Made by a program: the position numbers and the translations under genes. A stretch of 16,477 bases of DNA from Candidatus Parcubacteria bacterium (GTDB taxonomy: Bacteria; Patescibacteriota; Patescibacteriia; CAIXNZ01). A model generated the notes under the pieces. The model was not told the DNA's origin, ran no database searches, and worked only from the letters and a program-made list of their open reading frames with translations. The number at the start of each line of letters is the position of its first letter. Within the stretch, counting starts at the first letter, position 1. Below, piece by piece: positions 11,946 through 16,477 of the stretch. The DNA lies in assembly GCA_026395675.1 (NCBI GenBank), contig JAPLYF010000020.1, positions 1 to 16,477 of the forward strand, in the 5' to 3' direction.

Positions 11946-12446
11946 ATGTTAGACATTGAAATCCAACACGGCGACATAACCAAAGTCCAAGCAGATGCCA
12001 TTGTTAATCCAGCTAATTCTTTTGGCTGGATGGGCGGGGGATCTGCCGGCGCGATCAAAAGAGCTGGAGGCCAGGATATTGAAGAAGAAGCGGTTAAAAA
12101 AGCGCCTTTGGAAATCGGCATGGCAGTAGCCACTACAGCCGGCAAATTGCCCCATAAAGCAGTTATTCATTCGCCAACCATGATTAGCCCTACAGAAAAA
12201 GCCCAAAGCTATAATGTAGAAATGGCAGTCAGGGGCGCTTTGCATCTGGCTGATGATTATAAATTCAAATCAATTGCCATGCCAGGCATGGGAACTGGAG
12301 TCGGTGATTTTCCTAAGAAAGAAGCAGCAAAAGTAATGATTGAAGAAATCAAAAAATTTGAGCCGATTAATTTGGAAAAAGTGATTTTGATTGATTTGGA
12401 TGAGGAATTAGTTAAAGATTGGGAAACACAACTCAAGAAAAAATAA
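11946..12446 (+). CDS. Macrodomain protein (ADP-ribose binding or hydrolysing)
   Basis: Macrodomains bind ADP-ribose and related ligands, and many remove ADP-ribose from proteins or nucleic acid. The 166-residue protein is a single domain: IEIQHGDITKVQADAIVNPAN (Asn21 and Asn24 of the ligand site), GGGSAGAIKRAGG (30-42), and the phosphate loop MPGMGTGVGDFP (112-123). In MacroD-type hydrolases an Asp follows the glycine run (GGGGVDGAI); here Ala stands in its place (GGGSAGAI), closer to the Af1521 type, so catalysis by the MacroD route is doubtful. It has its own promoter, no Shine-Dalgarno site and a shared terminator. No ADP-ribosyltransferase is visible nearby. Confidence 0.9.
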   Translation: MLDIEIQHGDITKVQADAIVNPANSFGWMGGGSAGAIKRAGGQDIEEEAVKKAPLEIGMAVATTAGKLPHKAVIHSPTMISPTEKAQSYNVEMAVRGALHLADDYKFKSIAMPGMGTGVGDFPKKEAAKVMIEEIKKFEPINLEKVILIDLDEELVKDWETQLKKK

Positions 12447-12459
12447 ATCATATAATAAG

Positions 12460-12489
12460 AAAAAGCGCCTCGTAAAAGGGGCGCTTTTT
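12460..12489. terminator. Bidirectional terminator after the macrodomain gene
   Basis: AAAAAGCGCC (12460-12469) pairs with GGCGCTTTTT (12480-12489). It also ends the convergent minus-strand gene that stops at 12500. Confidence 0.88.
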
Positions 12490-12499
12490 GAATTGATTG

Positions 12500-13006
12500 T
12501 TATTTGCCTAAAAGCTTATTTGCTGCGGTAAAATATTCTTTTAAAATTTTACCGTAATTTATTACTATTGCTTCAGGCTCTTCTTTGATGTTATATGCGG
12601 TTTCAGGAAAATCAGTTTTTAAATCCCGTTCAATATATTTGGCAATGATTTCAAGCATCAATTGCACATGGGAAGTATCAATAATGATTTTGTAATTATC
12701 ATCATTAATATGTTTTTGTTGAAAAGCCATAACTGGCGTTTCAGCTATTCCTTCATCGGCCAGATAGAGCATAACTTTTTGCAATATTTGTAAATCTAAA
12801 GGTTTTTTTTCAGTAATCAGCTCTTTGATTTCAAGTAGATACTTTTGAAATATAACTAGATCTTCAATTATACCTGAAAGAGATTTAGCCAGTTCAGAGA
12901 ACAGGCTTTTGATATTATTAAACAAAATATCATTGAAAATCAGTATCAGGAAAATTAAGACAATTACAATCAATATAATTACTGCGATTGGATTACCATT
13001 TGGCAT
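12500..13006 (-). CDS. Single-pass membrane protein of unknown function
   Basis: I do not recognise this 168-residue protein. After a short N-terminus (MPNGNP) a strongly hydrophobic stretch of about 18 residues (IAVIILIVIVLIFLILIF, 7-24) forms one membrane segment; no cleavage site is apparent, so it is an anchor. The rest is a mostly helical soluble domain: SELAKSLSGIIEDLVIFQKYLLEIKELI may form a coiled coil, and the last 60 residues hold EIIAKYIERDL and EYFTAANKLLG. Few positive charges precede the anchor, so topology is unclear. AAAAAAGGAGG lies close before ATG 13006, and a promoter is seen at 13046-13074. It is convergent with the macrodomain gene. The frame is certain; the function is not. 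Confidence 0.8.
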   Translation of the reverse strand: MPNGNPIAVIILIVIVLIFLILIFNDILFNNIKSLFSELAKSLSGIIEDLVIFQKYLLEIKELITEKKPLDLQILQKVMLYLADEGIAETPVMAFQQKHINDDNYKIIIDTSHVQLMLEIIAKYIERDLKTDFPETAYNIKEEPEAIVINYGKILKEYFTAANKLLGK

Positions 13007-13045
13007 TTTTGCCTCCTTTTTTAAGAACTTGTTGGAAATTAATTC

Positions 13046-13074
13046 AGTATTGCATATATTTATATTTTAGTCAA
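13046..13074 (-). promoter_or_regulatory. Promoter of the membrane protein gene
   Basis: On the minus strand TTGACT (13069-13074), 17 bases, AATACT (13046-13051). Confidence 0.45.
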
Positions 13075-13083
13075 ATTAGGGTA

Positions 13084-13115
13084 TTTAAAAACAGCCCTGC
13101 GTTGCAGGACTGCTT
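13084..13115 (-). terminator. Terminator of the RHH-TPR gene
   Basis: On the minus strand CAGTCCTGC, loop AAC, GCAGGGCTG (13092-13100 with 13104-13112), then TTTTTAAAT. It lies ten bases past the stop at 13125. Confidence 0.85.
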
Positions 13116-13124
13116 TGTTTTGGG

Positions 13125-13733
13125 TTAAAGTTTGCTGCGGAGCTCGTCTATTTTTTTGGTCAGGAAGTCCCTTGGCTCCAGATTGATTTCATCAGCCAAT
13201 TTCTTGGCATCTTTCAGACACTCAATTGCCTCTGGCAAATTATTCAGGTTTTGGTAGACCGTGCTCATGACATCAAGGCACTTAATCTTTTTTTCAGTAT
13301 TTGAAGTTGCCTGCGCCTTGATTAAAGACGACAGGGCTTCTTCATACAACCCCATTTCATTATAGGCAATGGCCAGGTCAAAAAGCGCGTCTAGATCCTC
13401 ATTAATTGATTGGATTTTTCGGTCACGAATTCTTTTAAAAATAGCTAGAATATCGTTATCGTCACTTGTTTCAGGTATAGAGGCATTTTTTTGAGTTTTT
13501 ACCTTGGCTTTTTCTAGTAAAATATCCAGCCCAGGGAAAATCGGGATTCTAATTACATTATTAACTTTATCAATTGAGGAGATTTCCCGACCTGCTTCTG
13601 TTTCTTTGACCATCCAATTAAGTAAGCTTAAAGCATATTTTATTGCTTCCACTCTGGTGGCCAGACCTAATTTTACTTTTAGCTCATCGAGGAACTTAAC
13701 AGCCGATTTTTTCAGCTCCATTTGGACTCTCAT
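13125..13733 (-). CDS. Ribbon-helix-helix-like domain fused to TPR repeats
   Basis: The 202-residue protein has two parts. Residues 1-55 (VQMELKKSAVKFLDELKVKLGLATRVEAIKYALSLLNWMVKETEAGREI) look like a ribbon-helix-helix DNA-binding fold: a short strand, a helix, the G-L-A-T turn, then a helix. Residues about 113-183 hold two tetratricopeptide repeats (DLAIAYNEMGLYEEALSSLIKA and VMSTVYQNLNNLPEAIECLKDA), which bind proteins. The linker between is polar. AAGGAGG lies six bases before ATG 13733. The promoter at 13763-13791 lies inside the last codons of folD, so it is transcribed alone. A DNA-binding regulator with a protein-sensing tail is the plain reading, but the target is unknown. No toxin gene is next to it, so an antitoxin role has no support. 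Confidence 0.7.
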   Translation of the reverse strand: MRVQMELKKSAVKFLDELKVKLGLATRVEAIKYALSLLNWMVKETEAGREISSIDKVNNVIRIPIFPGLDILLEKAKVKTQKNASIPETSDDNDILAIFKRIRDRKIQSINEDLDALFDLAIAYNEMGLYEEALSSLIKAQATSNTEKKIKCLDVMSTVYQNLNNLPEAIECLKDAKKLADEINLEPRDFLTKKIDELRSKL

Positions 13734-13762
13734 TTTTTACCTCCTTGGAGATTTGATTTTTT

Positions 13763-13791
13763 AGGTTAACACAAAGATTATTTTCTGTCAA
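13763..13791 (-). promoter_or_regulatory. Promoter of the RHH-TPR gene, within the folD 3' end
   Basis: On the minus strand TTGACA (13786-13791), 17 bases, TAACCT (13763-13768). The -35 box is part of the last folD codons. Confidence 0.55.
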
Positions 13792-14587
13792 TGTTTATTA
13801 ATTGTAGCAGATTTTGCAAGAGCATGGCTACGGTCATGGGCCCGACACCGCCAGGCACTGGAGAGCGGAAAGCCACGACTTTATCAACTTCAGGGTCAAC
13901 ATCGCCAATGGTTTTACCCTTGACTTTATTAATACCCACGTCAATAATGATTGAATCTTTTTTTACCATGTTTGGTTTAATAAATTTGGCTTGGCCAATG
14001 GCGACGATTAGGACATCTGCTTTGGAAGTATGAGATATGAGATCTGAGATATGAGATTTTGGGTTTACGTATTCTATTTTGGATTCAGGAAGTAATTTTT
14101 TAAAGGGTTGGCTAAATATTTCCGAATTGGAAAGTATTATAACTTTTTTATTTTTTAAATCAACCTTAGTAGATTTTATCAATTCAATGATGCCTAAAAC
14201 ATTGGGTGAAATTACTTTGGATTGCGGATGAAAGCCGTCAACATCTTTGGATGGTTTAATTGCCTTAATTAATTTGTCTTGATTAAATTTTTCAGGCAAA
14301 GGCAATTGCAAGATAATTCCCTTGATTGCTTGATCATTATTTAAAAAGTTAATAACTTCCAGCACTTTTTCTTCCGGACAGTTTTTATCTAAAAAATAAG
14401 AAAAAAAATCAATGCCGACTTTTTGGCAGGCTTTTTCTTTGAGTTTCAAATAAAGTTTAGAAGCTGGATTATCGCCAATTAAAATAGCGGCCAAACCAGG
14501 TTTTGTTTCCAGTTTGGTAACTTGTTTTTTAATATCTAGGAGTATTTCATCAGCGATTTTTTTAGCATCGATGAGTTGGGCAGGCAT
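13778..14587 (-). CDS. folD: FolD, methylene-THF dehydrogenase/cyclohydrolase, divergent cofactor site
   Basis: FolD converts 5,10-methylene-THF to 10-formyl-THF, which PurH uses. The 269-residue chain keeps the folate site: SKLYLKLKEKACQKVGI with catalytic Lys50, LQLPLP with Gln94, KDVDGFHP with Asp117, and PVPGGVGPMTVAMLLQN (243-259). The rest is unusual. The PCTPxG motif is replaced by VISPNVLG (125-132), about nine residues before it are missing, and the NADP-binding GRSxxVGxP motif reads LSNSEIFSQP (152-161). The segment SHISDLISHTSK is encoded by a GAGATATGA repeat. The dehydrogenase cofactor contact may therefore be altered. ATG 14587 has no ribosome site; a pyrimidine-rich tract precedes it. 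glyA lies upstream on the same strand, separated by a terminator-like repeat. Confidence 0.9.
   Translation of the reverse strand: MPAQLIDAKKIADEILLDIKKQVTKLETKPGLAAILIGDNPASKLYLKLKEKACQKVGIDFFSYFLDKNCPEEKVLEVINFLNNDQAIKGIILQLPLPEKFNQDKLIKAIKPSKDVDGFHPQSKVISPNVLGIIELIKSTKVDLKNKKVIILSNSEIFSQPFKKLLPESKIEYVNPKSHISDLISHTSKADVLIVAIGQAKFIKPNMVKKDSIIIDVGINKVKGKTIGDVDPEVDKVVAFRSPVPGGVGPMTVAMLLQNLLQLINIDRK
14028..14057. repeat. GAGATATGA direct repeat within folD
   Basis: Two copies of GAGATATGA separated by GATCT and flanked by further GAGAT words. It is in frame and encodes most of SDLISHTS, in the surface region before the ADVLIVAIG strand. Confidence 0.55.
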
Positions 14588-14593
14588 TGGTTT

Positions 14594-14641
14594 GAAGGGT
14601 AAAAAGAGTAAGAAGGGGAAGAAGGGTAAAAGGGGTAGGAG
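14594..14641. repeat. Polypurine tract upstream of folD
   Basis: On the plus strand nearly pure A and G (AAGGGTAAAAAGAGTAAG and variants, with GGGTAAAA recurring); on the minus strand this is a C/T-rich leader just before the folD start. No ribosome site or gene is present. Confidence 0.6.
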
Positions 14642-14737
14642 AAAACGCCCTTTGTCATTCTGAGTGAAACGAAGAATCTGATATTAACAGATCCTTCACT
14701 TCGTTCAGGATGACAAAAACCGACAAAGGGCGTTTTC
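14641..14737. terminator. Terminator-like stem with nested palindrome between glyA and folD
   Basis: A perfect 16-bp outer stem (GAAAACGCCCTTTGTC 14641-14656 with 14722-14737) encloses an imperfect palindrome (14654-14714). It lies 12 bases past the glyA stop on the minus strand and has a TTTTC end there, so it should stop or weaken transcription into folD. Confidence 0.7.
14654..14714. repeat. GTCATTC-type imperfect palindrome, copy 2
   Basis: Left arm 14654-14680, right arm 14688-14714, 21 of 27 positions complementary. It starts GTCATTCTGAGTGAAACG and ends in GGATGAC. It is the relative of 216-277 and has the same position inside a terminator stem. Confidence 0.75.
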
Positions 14738-14749
14738 GCCCTCATCTGT

Positions 14750-15997
14750 TTAATACTTTAAATCCTTATAAATAGGGAATTGGGCAGTTAAATTTTTTAC
14801 CAAATCTTTGGCTTGCTTTTTACTTTTTTCATCATTGGGATTTTTGAGCAGAGCGGCAATCATTAATCCAATTTGTTTCATTTCTGCTTCTTTCATGCCT
14901 TGAGTGGTTAATGCTGGTGTGCCTAAGCGCAGGCCAGAAGGATTGGCCGGCGGATTAGCATCATAAGGAATTACATTAGCATTGGTATAGATTCCCATTT
15001 CAGCTAATAAAGCGGCTGCTTCTTTGCCAGTAATTTTTAAAGGCCGGCAGTCAATTAAAATCAAATGCGTGTCAGTTCCGCCAGTGATTAAAGTTATATT
15101 GTTATCAATTAAAGTTTGGGCCAATACCTGGGCATTAATAACTGTTTGTTTTTGATCTGCCTTGAATTTATCAGTTAGTGCCTCATTAAAACAAACTGCT
15201 TTGGCTGCGATAATATGTTCAAAAGGTCCGCCTTGGGTACCGGGGAAAACAGCTTTATCAATTTTGCTGGCTAATTCTTTTTTACATAAAATAATGGCGC
15301 CTCTGGGCCCGCGCAATGTTTTGTGAGTGGTTGTCATAACCACATCTGCCTCTGGAAATGGATTTTGATGTTCGCCAGCAATAATTAAGCCAGCAATATG
15401 AGAAACATCAGCCAAATGATAAGCGCCAACTTCATGAGCGATTTCACTTATCTTTTTAAAATCAATTTTTCTAGGATAAGAGGAAAAGCCGCTGATAATT
15501 AATTGCGGTTTTTCTTCTTGGGCAATTTTTTGAATTTCATTATAATCAAGTAAGTTAGTTTTTGGATCAACATTATAATGAACAATTTGGTAAATCTGGC
15601 TGACCAAACTTTTTTTTGAGCCATGGGATAAATGTCCGCCATGAGTTAAATTTAAAGATAAAATCTTATCACCTGGTTTGAGCAAAGCAAAATAAATTGC
15701 TAAATTGGCAGTGGTGCCAGAATGGGGCTGGACATTGGCATGTTCGGCTTGGAATAATTTTTTAGCGCGCTCAATTGCCAGATTTTCAATTTCATCAATA
15801 AATTGGTTGCCAGTGTAATAACGGGCTTGAGGATACCCTTCAGCATATTTATTATTTAAAACAGTACTCATCGCTTCCAAAACAGCCGGCGAAGTAAAAT
15901 TTTCTGAAGGAATCATAATAAGGCCGGATTTTTGACGGTTTAATTCGTTTTTAATGGCTTGGTAAATTTGGTTGTCTTGTTTTAATAAATGTTTCAT
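14750..15997 (-). CDS. glyA: Serine hydroxymethyltransferase
   Basis: GlyA converts serine and THF to glycine and 5,10-methylene-THF, the main source of one-carbon units for FolD and PurH. The 415-residue length is normal. Visible family features are MIPSENFTSPAVLEAMS (28-44), YAEGYPQARYYTGNQFID, PHSGTTANLA (91-100), LNLTHGGHLSHG, LADVSHIAGLI with Asp197 and His200 for PLP, and TTTHKTLRGPRG with the Schiff-base Lys226. The fold-type I PLP enzyme is complete to GLRLGTPALTTQG and the C-terminus. The nearest purine-rich site (AAAGAGG) is 13 bases before ATG 15997, rather far. The leader is about 190 bases from the promoter at 16195 and contains a degenerate copy of the gene's own first 18 codons (16044-16100). 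Confidence 0.96.
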   Translation of the reverse strand: MKHLLKQDNQIYQAIKNELNRQKSGLIMIPSENFTSPAVLEAMSTVLNNKYAEGYPQARYYTGNQFIDEIENLAIERAKKLFQAEHANVQPHSGTTANLAIYFALLKPGDKILSLNLTHGGHLSHGSKKSLVSQIYQIVHYNVDPKTNLLDYNEIQKIAQEEKPQLIISGFSSYPRKIDFKKISEIAHEVGAYHLADVSHIAGLIIAGEHQNPFPEADVVMTTTHKTLRGPRGAIILCKKELASKIDKAVFPGTQGGPFEHIIAAKAVCFNEALTDKFKADQKQTVINAQVLAQTLIDNNITLITGGTDTHLILIDCRPLKITGKEAAALLAEMGIYTNANVIPYDANPPANPSGLRLGTPALTTQGMKEAEMKQIGLMIAALLKNPNDEKSKKQAKDLVKNLTAQFPIYKDLKY

Positions 15998-16009
15998 ATT
16001 ATAGGATTT

Positions 16010-16045
16010 ACCTCTTTAGAGGTTTATATAAAAGTCTAAAGACTT
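16010..16045. repeat. Pair of CTTTAG-core palindromes in the glyA leader
   Basis: ACCTCTTTAGAGGT (16010-16023) and AAGTCTAAAGACTT (16032-16045) are perfect palindromes with the same TT or AA centre as those at 8876-8913. They lie between the partial glyA copy and the real start, and the first contains the only candidate ribosome site. Confidence 0.65.
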
Positions 16046-16100
16046 AATTCCTGTTAAGGATTTTGTAAATTTGATTGTCCTGTTTATTTAGGTTTTTCAT
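16044..16100 (-). pseudogene. Degenerate duplicate of the glyA N-terminus (18 codons)
   Basis: Read on the minus strand from ATG 16098-16100 the frame gives MKNLNKQDNQIYKILNRN and stops. The true GlyA starts MKHLLKQDNQIYQAIKNELNRQ. Seven residues in a row (KQDNQIY) are identical, the flanking bases also match, and the spacing of the start is the same. It must be a remnant of a duplicated or replaced 5' end of glyA. It has no ribosome site. A role as a translated leader peptide is possible but unproven. Confidence 0.7.
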
Positions 16101-16111
16101 GATGACTTTTA

Positions 16112-16186
16112 GATATAAGATTTAAGAATTAAGATATAAGTTTGGGAAATATAATCATAAATCATATATCTTACATCTTATATCAT
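16112..16186. repeat. AT-rich inverted repeat in the glyA leader
   Basis: Left arm from 16112 (GATATAAGATTTAAGAATT then AAGATATAAG), right arm 16154-16186 (ending CTTACATCTTATATCAT). Same family as 3336-3399 and 1563-1592. Confidence 0.65.
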
Positions 16187-16194
16187 TTTATATA

Positions 16195-16223
16195 ATTTTA
16201 CGAAAAAAAATGCGTTTTGTCAA
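16195..16223 (-). promoter_or_regulatory. Promoter of glyA
   Basis: On the minus strand TTGACA (16218-16223), 17 bases, TAAAAT (16195-16200). One of the strongest matches in the window. Confidence 0.65.
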
Positions 16224-16224
16224 A

Positions 16225-16312
16225 GAAAAAAGAGGGGCAGAATTACCCCTCCTTTTAGGAATGGAGCCAAGCCAGCTGTCCGACTTAAAAGCCGCTTGGC
16301 TTTTTTAGAGTT
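16225..16312 (-). ncRNA. Candidate small RNA with two hairpins
   Basis: On the minus strand a promoter (16319-16346) is followed after about 60 bases by an intrinsic terminator: GAGGGG and CCCCTC (16232-16237 with 16246-16251) and then CTTTTTTC. Between them a hairpin closes GCCAAGC with GCTTGGC (16266-16272 with 16294-16300). No start codon follows the GGAGGGG in the second hairpin, so no protein is expected. The predicted transcript is about 88 bases and ends just before the glyA promoter. It resembles no known RNA family that I can name. Confidence 0.4.
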
Positions 16313-16318
16313 GTTTTT

Positions 16319-16346
16319 ATCTTACAGGAAAAAATATAATTGTCAA
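16319..16346 (-). promoter_or_regulatory. Promoter of the candidate small RNA
   Basis: On the minus strand TTGACA (16341-16346), 16 bases, TAAGAT (16319-16324). Confidence 0.5.
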
Positions 16347-16348
16347 GT

Positions 16349-16378
16349 AAAAAAGGCAGCCCAGGAGTTAAGGCTGCC
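16349..16378 (-). terminator. Terminator of a minus-strand gene beyond the right edge
   Basis: GGCAGCC (16355-16361) pairs with GGCTGCC (16372-16378); on the minus strand TTTTTT follows. It implies a gene ending between 16379 and the edge. Confidence 0.8.
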
Positions 16379-16407
16379 AAAGTGCGGAATGATGGCTGTG
16401 GTTCTGT

Positions 16408-16476
16408 TTATTTATTTCTGACAAGGAGGAGCTTTATTTTTTTATATAGGCTTTGCCTAGTTATTGGCACCCTGAA
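16408..16476 (-). other. Possible 3' end of a minus-strand gene, uncertain
   Basis: One minus-strand frame is open from the right edge for 22 codons (FRVPITRQSLYKKIKLLLVRNK) and stops at 16408-16410, thirty bases before a terminator. It could be the C-terminus of a neighbouring gene. The other minus frames stop within a few codons of the edge and could equally be a gene's last codons. No family is recognised. Confidence 0.25.
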
Positions 16477-16477
16477 C

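Noticed and set aside
14536..14745. A 69-codon minus-strand frame between glyA and folD
   Set aside because: It consists of the translated palindrome and the C/T-rich tract, then runs into folD in another frame; no start signal.
16423..16477. Possible plus-strand gene with AAGGAGG at 16423-16429 and an ATT start at 16436, as in infC
   Set aside because: The encoded IFLYRLCLVIGTLN does not resemble IF3 and no ATG, GTG or TTG is suitably placed; the edge prevents a decision.

Overview
The window looks like a chromosomal segment of a low-GC bacterium with a compact genome, most likely a Candidate Phyla Radiation (Patescibacteria) member. This is inferred from strong AAGGAGG ribosome sites, tiny zinc-ribbon proteins, short intergenic regions full of palindromic repeats, and a mix of core genes without conserved order. 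The standard code is used: TGA ends the UvrD gene, so this is not a UGA=Gly lineage. No rRNA, tRNA, CRISPR array, transposase or phage gene is visible.

Layout. Positions 1-300 hold the 3' end of rplU (L21) and a terminator carrying an inserted palindrome. Positions 309-733 hold an orphan 106-residue protein. On the minus strand, 721-1562 is ybaB(ebfC)-recR, with recR broken by an internal deletion. Positions 1593-1896 hold a divergent promoter pair and a 33-residue membrane microprotein. Minus-strand dnaB (1897-3324) follows. Positions 3460-5471 form a plus-strand operon of two related zinc-ribbon microproteins and purB. Minus-strand purH (5477-7115, frameshifted) is divergent from a PurC-PurE fusion (7431-8804). 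Positions 8958-9390 hold a ZAS-type zinc protein. Plus-strand uvrD/pcrA (9592-11736) and a macrodomain gene (11946-12446) come next. On the minus strand are a single-pass membrane protein (12500-13006), a ribbon-helix-helix plus TPR protein (13125-13733), folD and glyA (13778-15997). The right edge contains a candidate small RNA (about 16225-16312, minus).

How the genes work together. PurE-PurC, PurB and PurH together cover every step from AIR to IMP. GlyA and FolD make the one-carbon folates whose 10-formyl form PurH uses. The PurC-PurE protein resembles animal PAICS: SAICAR synthetase at the N-terminus and a class II, CO2-using PurE at the C-terminus, so PurK would not be needed. The purine genes look richer in G+C than their neighbours and have strong ribosome sites. 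The neighbouring genes dnaB, uvrD, ybaB, folD and the macrodomain gene have no recognisable ribosome site.

The main unexplained layer is repeats. At least four palindrome types occur: GTCATTC-type imperfect palindromes, cloverleaf elements with two or three hairpins inside one outer stem, GC-rich hairpins of the CCTGCCT type, and AT-rich TTTAAGAATTAAG-like arms at gene 5' ends. Three palindromes sit inside the loops of terminator-like stems, two lie in frame within the C-terminal tail of UvrD, and a degenerate copy of the glyA N-terminus sits in the glyA leader.
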